A stretch of 38,468 nt of DNA from positions 1 through 38,468 of the forward strand of contig LJNT01000014.1 in the NCBI GenBank assembly GCA_001314685.1. Reading direction: 5' to 3'. Below are positions 1-7,847 of this stretch, in pieces. Below the pieces are notes generated by a model that saw nothing but the letters and a program-made list of their open reading frames with translations, had not been told where the DNA came from and did no database searches. A program made the position numbers and the translations under genes. Every line of letters starts with the position of its first letter. The first letter of the stretch is position 1. Source of the DNA: Rhodobacteraceae bacterium HLUCCA09. Lineage in GTDB: Bacteria; Pseudomonadota; Alphaproteobacteria; Rhodobacterales; Rhodobacteraceae.

Positions 1-153
1 GCCGAGCACCTCACGCTTGCCGTCCTCGTTGACCGCGACAGCGATTATCGCGGCGCGGCTGACGATCCGTCCGCCTTCACGCACCTTCACGTAGGTCGCA
101 TCGAGCCAGAGATAGGGCCAAGCGCCTTCGAGCGGCCGAGTGAGGAAGGCGTC
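1..153 (-). mobile_element. IS256-family transposase remnant (partial)
   Basis: Read on the minus strand, this stretch encodes an open segment of about 50 residues containing FLTRPLEGAWPYLWLDATYV followed by KVREGGRIVS and a RAAIIAVAVNEDGKREVLG-type stretch. This is the hallmark block of IS256 (mutator) transposases around one of the catalytic aspartates (the D of LDATY). The coding segment continues off the left edge of the window. Upstream of the block (above about position 153) the frame stays open but the residues no longer resemble the family, so the N-terminal half of the transposase is missing at this end. I cannot see inverted repeats or a target duplication. It is probably a truncated, inactive copy, or the broken edge of a rearrangement. 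Confidence 0.75.
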
Positions 154-810
154 CCGCCCTGCCCGCACTCGCACAAAGGGCGCACACAACCGGACAGGAC
201 GGGCCGCAGGAGCTCGCGCAACGCGCGGCCGCTCCCGGGGGACCGTCCCCCTGAGTCCGGCCCTCGCCCGGGAGCACCCGCCCGAGGTCGCACCCGAAGG
301 CGCGCGCCCCGGACGGGGCACTCGTTACCAACACCACTCATCAACCACGGGGCCCCTCCGTGGGCGGGCCGGATGACCAGCGCCCCTTGGGGCCGTTCGC
401 AGCCATCCCCCAGGACGGCGTCGAAGACCGGTATGGCGGGGCATGGTGACGGGCGCGGGGCGGGGATCGTGCCTTCTTTCGGTTTCTTCGGCCGATGCGT
501 TGCACGAATGTGGCGGTGGATGCGCAGACCGCGACAGTGGCGGGCGTCGTCGCCGCGTCGTCGCTCGCGTGGCGACGGTAAAGGCCGGGCCGGAAACAAT
601 GCGTGGCGTGGGCCTGCATCGATGACGAAACTCCGCGCCAGGCCGTCCGCCGTCAGACACAGTCGCGCCCCATGCCCTAACGGCATCTGCCGTCGCTGCG
701 TGTGCGCAAGGCTCTCGCCGGCCCCGGCGGCGCCACCACCGGCGCACGGGTGCCGGCACCGCGCGACGCGCGGGCGGCGCGGTCCGCTGGGCGGCGCGCC
801 GCCATGACGG
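154..810. other. Gene-less stretch next to the IS remnant
   Basis: About 650 bp in which I recognise no gene. Open frames exist on both strands, but their translations are arginine-, proline- and alanine-rich and have the character of shadow frames in GC-rich DNA. No domain, ribosome-binding site with a sensible start, or tRNA is apparent. Because it follows a truncated transposase it may be eroded mobile-element or old intergenic DNA. Confidence 0.4.
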
Positions 811-1275
811 TCAGCGGGCGGCGAGGGCGAGCAGGTGAAGCGCGGCAATCGCGGCGGCCCAGACAGCGCCGAGCCAGGGCACGGTGGCCACGGCGAGGGG
901 CGTCACCACGGTCGCCGCGCCGACGCGGATGGCTTCCGTCACCAGCGAGACGCCCGACAGGAGCGCGGGCACGCTCGAGAGCAGACCGCCGATCAACCCT
1001 GCGAGCAGGGCGGCGAGCATCCCGCCAAGCGCGGCGAGCGGCCAGCCCGCTGCCCCGCGCCTCCCGAACAATCCCGCCAGCGCGGCGCCGGCGACGAGGC
1101 CGCCCGCGCCGTGGAACAGGATCACTTCGCCGACGAATGGCCAGGCCCCGCTCGCCCCCGTCGCCGCCTGCCGGTCGCCGTAGAGGAAAAGAAACGCGAA
1201 CAGCGCCGCGAGCCCCGCCATCCCTGCGGCGACGATCGCGCGTGCCGTCCACCCGGTCGGTTCGGTTTCGTCCAT
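811..1275 (-). CDS. Small multi-pass membrane protein of unknown function
   Basis: A 154-residue protein. The start is the ATG at 1275, preceded by a purine-rich GGGAGGGAG ribosome-binding site; a 21-residue upstream extension in the same frame lacks one. After a short acidic N-terminus (MDETEPTGW) the chain is strongly hydrophobic, with likely membrane helices near residues 11-32, 48-70, 78-100 and 134-152, and perhaps a fifth around 113-130. Glycine- and alanine-rich helices are separated by very short loops, the longest (about 33-47) containing GDRQAATG. I do not recognise a family and see no catalytic motif. It lies 257 bp downstream of fabD on the same strand, where many relatives carry fabG. 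Confidence 0.6.
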   Translation of the reverse strand: MDETEPTGWTARAIVAAGMAGLAALFAFLFLYGDRQAATGASGAWPFVGEVILFHGAGGLVAGAALAGLFGRRGAAGWPLAALGGMLAALLAGLIGGLLSSVPALLSGVSLVTEAIRVGAATVVTPLAVATVPWLGAVWAAAIAALHLLALAAR

Positions 1276-1532
1276 GCGCTCCCTCCCGTCACGCGGGGGC
1301 GGGCCGCAAACGGGGTCTCGGCCCGTCGCCTCCACCACCCCTTTCGACGTCTCGCCCGCGTCGCCGGCGCTCCGCCGCCGAAGCCCCTACGTCGAAGCCC
1401 CACCGCCGACCGGGTAGACAACCGCGCCGATCCGGCAGGCTCGCCGCGCTTCCGCGCCGTCCCGAACGCGCTCGACGCAGCGTCTCGGGCCGCCGCCATG
1501 GGCAAGCGTCGCCCGGCACCCGCCCCCGAACC

Positions 1533-2474
1533 TCAGGACAGCGCGGCCGCCGCGGCAGCGCGCACCTCCTCCGCCGTACCCACCGTCCGGGTCGCGAGCG
1601 CGCGGTCGATCCGCCGCGCCATGCCCGACAGCGCCTTGCCCGCGCCGATCTCCCAGGTCTCGGCCACGCCCCGGCCCGCCATCCACGCCACGCTCTCGCG
1701 CCAGCGGACCGTGCCTGTCACCTGCTCCACGAGCAGTCGGCGGATCTCGTCGGGCTCCGTCACCGCCTCGGCACGCACGTTGCTTACCAGCGGCACGGCC
1801 GGCGCCCTCAAGTCAACCTCCTCGAGCGCCGCCGCCATCGCCTCTGCCGCCGGCTGCATCAGCGCACAATGAAACGGCGCCGAGACCGGCAACATCACGG
1901 CGCGCTTTGCCCCCCGCGTCTTTGCGATCTCCACCGCACGTTCCACCGCGCCCCGATGCCCCGACACCACGACCTGCCCCGGATCGTTATCGTTGGCCGC
2001 CGCGCAGACCTCGCCACCGGCCGCCTCTTCCGCGACCGCCCGCGCGTCGTCGAGCCCCAATCCCAGAAGCGCCGCCATGGCGCCCACGCCGACCGGCACT
2101 GCCTCCTGCATCGCGCGCCCCCGCAGCCGCAGAAGCCGCGCCGCATCGCCCACGCCGATCGCGCCCGCCGCGGCGAGCGCCGAGTACTCGCCCAGCGAAT
2201 GCCCGGCCACGAAAGCGGCGGCCTCCACGCCCACGCCCTCGGCGCGCAGGGCCGCCATCGCCGCCATCGATGTCGCCATGAGCGCCGGCTGGGCATTGGC
2301 CGTCAGCGTCAGCGTCTCCGCGTCGCCCTCCCAGATCAGCGCCGACAGCCGCTCGCCAAGGGCCGCGTCGACCTCGTCGAAGACGGCCGCCGCTTCCGGC
2401 CACCCCTCGGCCAGGTCGCGCCCCATCCCGATCGCCTGCGCCCCCTGTCCCGGAAACACGAACGCCCGCGTCAT
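1533..2474 (-). CDS. fabD: Malonyl-CoA:ACP transacylase
   Basis: A 313-residue FabD, the usual length. It moves malonyl from coenzyme A to acyl carrier protein, supplying the extender unit for type II fatty acid synthesis in the cytoplasm. The N-terminus carries FVFPGQGAQ (oxyanion glutamine near residue 10). The nucleophile is Ser93 in GHSLGEYSAL, the carboxylate-binding arginine is in LRGRAMQEAV (about 118), and the catalytic histidine is His202 in SAPFHCALM. The ATG at 2474 follows a GAGGAGGG ribosome-binding site. It is divergent from rpsF across about 600 bp. No fabG follows on the same strand, whereas fabD-fabG adjacency is common, so the local order may have been rearranged. Confidence 0.95.
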   Translation of the reverse strand: MTRAFVFPGQGAQAIGMGRDLAEGWPEAAAVFDEVDAALGERLSALIWEGDAETLTLTANAQPALMATSMAAMAALRAEGVGVEAAAFVAGHSLGEYSALAAAGAIGVGDAARLLRLRGRAMQEAVPVGVGAMAALLGLGLDDARAVAEEAAGGEVCAAANDNDPGQVVVSGHRGAVERAVEIAKTRGAKRAVMLPVSAPFHCALMQPAAEAMAAALEEVDLRAPAVPLVSNVRAEAVTEPDEIRRLLVEQVTGTVRWRESVAWMAGRGVAETWEIGAGKALSGMARRIDRALATRTVGTAEEVRAAAAAALS

Positions 2475-3074
2475 CGCCTGCCCTCCTCGTCGTCCCGCCG
2501 CGTCGCCCTCCCTAGCCACGGCGCGCCCCGGCGGCAAGCCGCCGCCCGGTGCGCCTTGCCGGACAGCCACCCGAACCCCGCGCCAACGTCCTGCTTCCCG
2601 AAGCCAGCCGTCGCCGGAGACAGCCGCGAGGGCGTCGCCGCGGCCGGTCGGCCGGTCAAGAGCCCGCAAGTGAGGCGCGGCCCGCTCGCCCGTGCCGGGC
2701 CGGGGCGCGCCCTGCGCGCGGGGCGTGCGATGGCGGATGCGGGGCACGGGCGCGCCTTTTCCCCGGTGTGCTCCAGCGCCGCCGCCCGTCCCGCTTGGCG
2801 CGCCGCGTCCCGGCCGCGCCCGCCGGCAGCCGCGCCAGCGGCTGCCGGGCCCAACGGAGCGAGGCGCCCGCGCCGAGCGGAGGCGGGAGCGCCCCCGGCG
2901 CCGATGGATGCGCCGGCCGCGCTGCTGCACCCCCGCCCTTGCGCGCCCGCCCCATCCATGCAATAGCCCGCGCCACTTCCGCGAAGATCGACGACCGGCG
3001 CAGCCTCTCGTGAGCGGGGCGCGGAAGCCCCTGACCCGCTCTATGAAGTGCGCCCGAGAAAAGGAAACCGCAGC
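2475..3074. other. Divergent fabD / rpsF intergenic region
   Basis: Six hundred bases without a supported gene. It must hold the promoters for fabD (leftward) and the rpsF operon (rightward), but I find no convincing -35/-10 pair by eye. Open frames on both strands give arginine- and alanine-rich translations with no recognisable domain. The sequence is dominated by GC-rich short inverted repeats. Confidence 0.5.
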
Positions 3075-3446
3075 ATGCCGCTTTACGAGCATGTCTTCAT
3101 CGCGCGCCAGGATCTGTCCAACGCGCAGGCCGAGGGGCTCATCGAGCATTTCGGCACCGTCCTGTCCGACCACGGTGGCAAGATCGTCGGCTCGGAATAC
3201 TGGGGCGTCAAGACGATGGCCTACAAGATCAACAAGAACCGCAAGGGCCACTACGCCTTCCTGCGGACCGATGCACCCGCCGAGGCGGTACAGGAGATGG
3301 AGCGCCTGATGCGTCTCCACGACGACGTGATGCGCGTGCTCACGATCAAGGTCGAGGGCCACGAGGACGGCCCCTCCATCCAGATGCAGAAGCGCGACGA
3401 CCGCGACCGCGACCGCGACCGCGACGGTCGCCGCGACCGCCGCTGA
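3075..3446 (+). CDS. rpsF: 30S ribosomal protein S6
   Basis: A 123-residue S6, a protein of the 30S platform that pairs with S18. The family signature is clear: [15 protein letters not shown] at the start, the [20 protein letters not shown] strand-turn, and [12 protein letters not shown] near the end. The ATG at 3075 follows AAGGAAA; an upstream in-frame ATG at 3048 has no such site. The last 20 or so residues form an arginine/aspartate tail, (RD)n then GRRDRR, encoded by a cgcgac hexanucleotide repeat. First gene of rpsF-rpsR-rplI, with 24 bp to rpsR. Confidence 0.96.
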   Translation: MPLYEHVFIARQDLSNAQAEGLIEHFGTVLSDHGGKIVGSEYWGVKTMAYKINKNRKGHYAFLRTDAPAEAVQEMERLMRLHDDVMRVLTIKVEGHEDGPSIQMQKRDDRDRDRDRDGRRDRR

Positions 3447-3470
3447 CCCCGGACAAAGAGGACGAGACAC

Positions 3471-3695
3471 ATGGCCAAGCCGTTTTTCCGCCGCCGCAAG
3501 GTCTGCCCGTTCTCCGGCGAGAACGCGCCCAGGATCGACTACAAGGACACCAAGCTGCTGCAGCGCTACGTCTCCGAGCGCGGCAAGATCGTGCCGTCCC
3601 GCATCACCGCCGTCTCCTCCAAGAAGCAGCGAGAGCTCGCCCGCGCCATCAAGCGCGCGCGCTTCCTCGCGCTTCTGCCCTACGCCGTGAAGTAA
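3471..3695 (+). CDS. rpsR: 30S ribosomal protein S18
   Basis: A 74-residue S18, full length for the family. It binds 16S rRNA beside S6. Recognisable features are the basic N-terminus [16 protein letters not shown], the [19 protein letters not shown] core, the [20 protein letters not shown] helix and the LALLPYAVK end. A single cysteine (Cys12) remains. The start lies just downstream of a GAGGACGAGA stretch. It sits between rpsF and rplI with 24 bp and 11 bp gaps, so it is almost certainly cotranscribed with both. Confidence 0.96.
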   Translation: MAKPFFRRRKVCPFSGENAPRIDYKDTKLLQRYVSERGKIVPSRITAVSSKKQRELARAIKRARFLALLPYAVK

Positions 3696-3706
3696 GGAGC
3701 CCCGAC

Positions 3707-4342
3707 ATGGACGTCATCCTGCTCGAACGCGTGGCCAAGCTCGGCCAGATGGGCGAAGTGGTCTCCGTCAAGGAGGGCTACGCGCGCAACTTCCTGCTGC
3801 CGCAGGGCAAGGCGCTGCGCGCCTCGAAGGACAACATCGCCCGCTTCGAGGCCGACAAGGCCCAGCTCGAGGCGCGCAACCTCGAGACCCGAAAGGAGGC
3901 CGAAAAGCTTGCCGGCTCACTCGAGGGCCAGAGCTTCGTGCTGATCCGCCAGGCCGCCGATTCCGGCGCACTCTACGGCTCGGTCACGCCCCGCGACGCG
4001 GCCGACGCCGCGGAAGCTGCCGGCTTCACCATCGACAAGCGCCAGATCGACCTCGGTCGCCCGATCAAGGAGCTCGGCCTGCACTCGGTCGTTGTCCACC
4101 TGCACCCCGAGGTCGAGGTCGAGATCAAGCTCAACGTCGCCCGCTCCCAGGAAGAGGCCGGGATCCAGGCCGCCGGCAAGTCGATCCAGGAACTGGCCGC
4201 CGAAGAAGAGGCGCAGGCCGAATTCGAGATTGCCGAGCTGTTCGACGATATGGGCGGCGCGACGCTGGACCAGTTCGAGGATCCGCGCGGCCCCGAACCT
4301 CGCGAGAGCGAGGACGGCGAGGATCGCAACGAGCCGCTCTGA
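3707..4342 (+). CDS. rplI: 50S ribosomal protein L9
   Basis: A 211-residue L9, a long two-domain protein at the base of the L1 stalk. The N-terminal RNA-binding domain shows [20 protein letters not shown] and [18 protein letters not shown] helical linker (about 42-75) leads to the C-terminal domain with [16 protein letters not shown] and the [20 protein letters not shown] strand set. The common form ends near residue 150; here about 60 acidic residues follow, rich in Glu and Asp ([20 protein letters not shown] and beyond), as I recall for other Rhodobacteraceae L9 proteins. AAGGAG precedes the ATG. Last gene of the S6-S18-L9 operon, followed by a terminator. Confidence 0.95.
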   Translation: MDVILLERVAKLGQMGEVVSVKEGYARNFLLPQGKALRASKDNIARFEADKAQLEARNLETRKEAEKLAGSLEGQSFVLIRQAADSGALYGSVTPRDAADAAEAAGFTIDKRQIDLGRPIKELGLHSVVVHLHPEVEVEIKLNVARSQEEAGIQAAGKSIQELAAEEEAQAEFEIAELFDDMGGATLDQFEDPRGPEPRESEDGEDRNEPL

Positions 4343-4374
4343 CAGGCCACCTCGGACCGCCTGACGCCGTCGTG

Positions 4375-4405
4375 AAGGGCCGTGCCGCAGGGCGCGGCCC
4401 TTTCT
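4375..4405 (+). terminator. Rho-independent terminator after rplI
   Basis: A stem of aagggccg, a G-U pair and gcc, closed by a GCAG loop and the matching ggc-g-cggccctt arm, followed by a short T-rich run (TTTCTGCTT). It lies about 30 bp after the rplI stop and would end the ribosomal operon. Confidence 0.8.
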
Positions 4406-4473
4406 GCTTGCGTCCGCCGGAACATCCGCTTCGGCCGCGACGTTCCGCGCTGGCACCAATGCAAGGAGGATGC

Positions 4474-5694
4474 ATGCAACGCCACACCGCGTCCGCGCTG
4501 GCGCTGACTGCGGCGCTCGCCGCCGCCCCCGCCCTCGCGCAGGACAAGGTCGACGAAGGCCCCGAGGAGCGGCCAGACATCGAACCCGCCTTCGCCGAGC
4601 AGACCAACGCGCCCGCCCTCGACAGCGATGTCGAGATCGCCACGCAGACCGTGGCGGACGGCCTCGTGCACCCTTGGGGCATCGCCGTGCTTCCGGGCGA
4701 TGCGGGCTATCTCGTCACCGAGCGCCCCGGCCGGCTGCGCCACGTCGCCGAGGACGGGACACTCTCGCAGCCCGTCGAGGGCCTGCCGCAGGTCTACCAC
4801 CAGGAACAGGGCGGCCTGCTCGACGTCACCCTCGCGCCCGACTTCGCCGACAGCCGCCGAGTCTACCTCACCTACGCCAAGCCGATGGGCGACGGGATGT
4901 CGGGCACCGCGGCGGCCTACGGCACGCTCAGCGAAGACCGCACGCAGCTGACCGACGTGCAGGAGATCTTCGTGCAGGAGCCACCCTCGCCCACGCCCAT
5001 GCACTACGGCTCGCGGCTCGTCTTCGACGGAGACGGCCACGTCTACATCACCACCGGCGAGCATTTCACCGAGGACGAGCGCCACTATGCCCAGGACATG
5101 GACACGACCTACGGCAAGATCGTCCGCCTGACGCCCGAGGGCGAGGTGCCCGAGGGCAACCCCTTCGCCGGCGATGGCATGCCGCAGGCGCAGATCTGGT
5201 CGCTCGGTCACCGCAACATCCAGGGCGCCGCGATGCGCCCGGGAACGGAAGAGTTCTGGATCATCGAGCACGGCCCCGCCGGCGGCGACGAGCTCAACCT
5301 GATCGAAGCCGGCGCCAATTACGGCTGGCCCGAGGTGAGTTACGGCAAGAACTACGACGGCAGCCCGGTCACAGGCGGCGACTACCGCCACGAGGAGGCC
5401 GGATTCACCCCGCCGCGCTACTACTGGGATCCGGTGATCGCGCCGGGCGACATGACGTTCTATCAGGGCGAGCTGTTCGCCGACTGGCAGGGCGACGTGC
5501 TCGCCTCGGGCCTCGTCTCGGGTGGTCTCGCCCGGCTCGAGCTCGACGGGCAGACGGTCGTGGGCGAGGATCGCCACGTCTCCGATCTTGGCCGCGTCCG
5601 CGACGTGGCGGTCGATCAGGACGGCTCCATCCTCGTCATCACCGATTACGAGGACGGACGTCTCGTCCGCCTCACCCCGCAATCGGCGTCCTGA
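4474..5694 (+). CDS. Periplasmic PQQ-dependent sugar dehydrogenase (YliI/Asd type)
   Basis: A 406-residue exported protein of the glucose/sorbosone dehydrogenase family, a six-bladed beta-propeller that uses pyrroloquinoline quinone to oxidise aldose sugars. The start at 4474 is set by AAGGAGGA just upstream. A signal peptide (MQRHTASALALTAALAAAPA, cut near LAQ-DK) directs export. Family motifs follow: HPWGIAVLPG, GYLVTERPGRLR, QGGLLDVTLAPDF, HYGSRLVFDGDGHVYITTGE, WSLGHRNIQGAA, IEHGPAGGDELNLIEAGANY and APGDMTFYQGELF, with the last blade ending VITDYEDGRLVRL. No PQQ synthesis genes lie in the window, so the cofactor would come from elsewhere in the genome or from outside. The substrate cannot be read from the sequence. 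Confidence 0.88.
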   Translation: MQRHTASALALTAALAAAPALAQDKVDEGPEERPDIEPAFAEQTNAPALDSDVEIATQTVADGLVHPWGIAVLPGDAGYLVTERPGRLRHVAEDGTLSQPVEGLPQVYHQEQGGLLDVTLAPDFADSRRVYLTYAKPMGDGMSGTAAAYGTLSEDRTQLTDVQEIFVQEPPSPTPMHYGSRLVFDGDGHVYITTGEHFTEDERHYAQDMDTTYGKIVRLTPEGEVPEGNPFAGDGMPQAQIWSLGHRNIQGAAMRPGTEEFWIIEHGPAGGDELNLIEAGANYGWPEVSYGKNYDGSPVTGGDYRHEEAGFTPPRYYWDPVIAPGDMTFYQGELFADWQGDVLASGLVSGGLARLELDGQTVVGEDRHVSDLGRVRDVAVDQDGSILVITDYEDGRLVRLTPQSAS

Positions 5695-5704
5695 CGGGCG
5701 CCTT

Positions 5705-5730
5705 GCGCCGGGCCTGGCCGGGCCCGGCGC
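5705..5730. terminator. Strong hairpin between convergent genes
   Basis: A perfect 10-bp GC stem (gcgccgggcc / ggcccggcgc) with a six-base loop lies between the converging sugar dehydrogenase and the small secreted protein gene. There is no T run on either side, so termination is inferred from position and stem strength. Confidence 0.5.
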
Positions 5731-5739
5731 GACCACGGC

Positions 5740-6186
5740 CTACGGGCCGCAGCGCTGCATCACCTCGTTCGGCACGAAGCTCTCCTCGGCATCCGATCGC
5801 ACCGACAGGTCGCCCCCAGTCAACCGCTCCAGCGAGAGCGTCCGCTCCCCCTGGTGGCGCGTGTCGATCCGGCAGATCGAGAGCGGCACCAGCAGCCGGC
5901 CGTCCTCCCACGTCATCTTGCCGATGCCCTCGCACAACACCGGCCCGATCTGGATGCCGACCGCCGAGATCACGAGCAGGTCGTCGACGCTGTCGGTGTC
6001 GCAACGCCCCGGCGCGGCGTAGCGCCCGATCAGGTTGTCGCGGAAGTAGGGCTCTGGCAGCGGCTCCTCCGAGATATCGCCCGGCAGCGCCGACCAGGGG
6101 GCGGCATCGTCCCCGTCGCCCTGGGCGGCCGCGCCGAGCGGCAGGGCCGCGAGAGCCGCCGCGACGGCGAAACATCTTTTTGGCAT
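5740..6186 (-). CDS. Small secreted protein of unknown function
   Basis: A 148-residue protein with a signal peptide (MPKRCFAVAAALAALPLGAA, then AQGDG). The start is the ATG at 6186, nine bases after GGAGG; an in-frame TTG at 6192 is too close to that site. The mature part is acidic and has four cysteines (GRCDTD, VLCEG, SICRID, MQRCGP) that could form two disulfides. Segments such as DDLLVISAVGIQIGPVLCEG and MTWEDGRLLVPLSICRI suggest a small beta-rich domain. I do not recognise a named family. It is convergent with the sugar dehydrogenase and lies downstream of tig but separated from it by a strong terminator, so it is probably transcribed alone. Confidence 0.75.
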   Translation of the reverse strand: MPKRCFAVAAALAALPLGAAAQGDGDDAAPWSALPGDISEEPLPEPYFRDNLIGRYAAPGRCDTDSVDDLLVISAVGIQIGPVLCEGIGKMTWEDGRLLVPLSICRIDTRHQGERTLSLERLTGGDLSVRSDAEESFVPNEVMQRCGP

Positions 6187-6256
6187 GGGCAATGGCCTCC
6201 TTTCTCGGCGGAGAAACGCGCGCCGCCCGGTTTCGTTCGCCGGCCCTCACGCCCAC

Positions 6257-6282
6257 GAAAAAGGGCCGCCCGAAGGCGGCCC
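6257..6282 (-). terminator. Rho-independent terminator of tig
   Basis: On the minus strand an 8-bp GGGCCGCC/GGCGGCCC stem closes a TTCG tetraloop and is followed directly by TTTTT. It lies 33 bp after the tig stop codon. Confidence 0.9.
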
Positions 6283-6315
6283 CATAGTCTGTCTGACTGA
6301 TCGCGGAGCGTGGCG

Positions 6316-7641
6316 TCACTCGTCCTCGAGCTTGTCCACCGCTTCCTTCAGCGCGTCCTTGTCGACTTCCCGTTCCTCGACCTCGGCCATCTCGAAAATG
6401 TAGTCGACCACCTTGTCCTCGAAGAGCGGCGCGCGGATCTGCTGCTGCGCCTGAGGGTTCTTCTGCACGAACTCGAAGAAGGCCCGCTCCTGACCGGGAT
6501 ACTGCCGCGCCTGATTCATCAGCGCCTGCGTCATCTCGGCGTCGGTCACCTCGACCTCCTTCTGGCGGCCGAGCTCGGCCAGCAGCAGCCCCAGCTTCAC
6601 CCGCCGCTCGGCGAGCTTGACGTGCTCGTCGGTCGGCTCGATCTCGGGGTGGTCGTGGCCCTGCACATCGGGGTTGTCCTCGTGCCAGAGCTGGTGGGCG
6701 ATCTGCCGGGCCTCGGCATCGACCAGCGTCGGCGGCAGGTCGAAGCTCACCTGCTCGTCGAGCACGTCGAGCAGGTGCCGCTTCATCACCGCCCGCGCGG
6801 CGTTGCCGTATTCCGACTCGAGCCGCTCGCGGATCTGCCCCTTGAGCGCCTCGAGATCCTCCGCACCGAACTGCTTGGCGAGATCGTCGTCGATCTCGGC
6901 CTTGGCCGGCGCCTTGACCGCCTTGATCGTGCAGTCGAAGACCACATCGCGCCCCTTCAGGTGCTCGGCCCCGTAATCATCGGGGAAGGTGACCTGCACC
7001 TCGGCCTCGTCGCCGGCGCTCGCGCCCACCAGCTTTTCCTCGAAGCCGGGGATGAACTGGCCCGAGCCGAGCACGAGCGGAAAATCCTCCGCCGCGCCGC
7101 CCTCGAAGGCCTCGCCGTCGAGCTTGCCGACGAAGTCGAGCACCACCTGGTCGCCCTCTTCGGCGGCGCCATCCTTGTCCTCGAAGGTCTTGGCCTGCTC
7201 GGCCAGCCCCTCGAGCGCCTCGTGGATATCCTCGTCGGACGCCTTGACGACCAGCTTCTCGAGCTTGAGGCCCGACAGGTTCGGCTCCTCGATCTCGGGC
7301 AGCTTCTCGTACTGCATCGAGACGACCACATCGTCGCCCTCCTGCCAGTTCTCGCCCACCATCTCGACCTGCGGCTGCAGCGCGGGGCGGTCACCCGTCT
7401 CGTCGAGGTGCCTGTTCATCGCCCCGTCGACGGCTTCCTGCATCGCCTCGCCAAGAAGGCGCGTGCCGAACTGCTTCTTCAAGAGCGCCAGCGGCACCTT
7501 TCCCTTGCGAAAGCCCTTCATCTCCACCTCGGGCTGGGCCTCGCGCAGCTTGGCATGGACCTTCTCGTCCAGCTCGGCGGCGGGGATGGTGATGTGATAG
7601 GCCCGCTTCAGCCCCTCGTTGACGGTCTCCGTCACCTGCAT
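6316..7641 (-). CDS. tig: Trigger factor, ribosome-associated chaperone / PPIase
   Basis: A 441-residue trigger factor, typical length. It docks on the ribosomal exit tunnel and shields nascent chains. The N-terminal domain starts [20 protein letters not shown] and carries the ribosome-binding signature GFRKGKVP at residues 43-50. The FKBP-like domain spans roughly 160-243 ([35 protein letters not shown]). The C-terminal helical chaperone arms fill the rest, ending in an acidic tail (EAVDKLEDE). The ATG at 7641 follows GAGAAGGA. tRNA-Leu lies 31 bp upstream on the same strand, so tig may be read through from the tRNA promoter. Neither clpP nor clpX is next to it here. Confidence 0.96.
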   Translation of the reverse strand: MQVTETVNEGLKRAYHITIPAAELDEKVHAKLREAQPEVEMKGFRKGKVPLALLKKQFGTRLLGEAMQEAVDGAMNRHLDETGDRPALQPQVEMVGENWQEGDDVVVSMQYEKLPEIEEPNLSGLKLEKLVVKASDEDIHEALEGLAEQAKTFEDKDGAAEEGDQVVLDFVGKLDGEAFEGGAAEDFPLVLGSGQFIPGFEEKLVGASAGDEAEVQVTFPDDYGAEHLKGRDVVFDCTIKAVKAPAKAEIDDDLAKQFGAEDLEALKGQIRERLESEYGNAARAVMKRHLLDVLDEQVSFDLPPTLVDAEARQIAHQLWHEDNPDVQGHDHPEIEPTDEHVKLAERRVKLGLLLAELGRQKEVEVTDAEMTQALMNQARQYPGQERAFFEFVQKNPQAQQQIRAPLFEDKVVDYIFEMAEVEEREVDKDALKEAVDKLEDE

Positions 7642-7672
7642 CGCGTCTCGTCCTTCTCGTCAAACCCTTCGG

Positions 7673-7757
7673 TGGTGCGGGTGGAGGGACTCGAACCCCC
7701 ACGCCTTGCGGCGCTTGGACCTAAACCAAGTGCGTCTACCAGTTCCGCCACACCCGC
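7673..7757 (-). tRNA. tRNA-Leu (anticodon UAG)
   Basis: An 85-base class II tRNA on the minus strand with CCA encoded. The acceptor stem pairs GCGGGTG with CACCCGC, the D-loop carries CTGGTAGACGCA, and the anticodon arm CTTGG-TTTAGGT-CCAAG gives anticodon TAG. A long variable arm (GCGCCGCAAGGCGT) and the T arm GGGGGTTCGAGTCCCTC complete the leucine-type fold. Its 3' end is only 31 bp before the tig start. Confidence 0.96.
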
Positions 7758-7766
7758 AAGCAATGC

Positions 7767-7789
7767 GGGCGGCCGCTGACAGGCCGCCC
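7767..7789. terminator. Hairpin between monooxygenase gene and tRNA-Leu
   Basis: A perfect 8-bp stem (gggcggcc / ggccgccc) with a seven-base loop, 10 bp before the tRNA 5' end and 58 bp after the monooxygenase stop. There is no T run. It could terminate the monooxygenase transcript or be part of the tRNA leader. Confidence 0.4.
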
Positions 7790-7847
7790 AGATTGGCGGT
7801 CGTCTTATCAAGGGCGCACCGGCGATGCGAGAGCGAAAACGCGCCCC

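Noticed and set aside
702-2966. A 754-codon open frame on the plus strand across fabD
   Set aside because: It is an arginine/proline-rich shadow of the minus-strand fabD and flanking DNA, without a domain or plausible start site.
4470-6287. A 605-codon open frame overlapping the sugar dehydrogenase
   Set aside because: Shadow frame: it overlaps a gene with clear family motifs and a signal peptide, and its own translation is Arg/Pro-rich.
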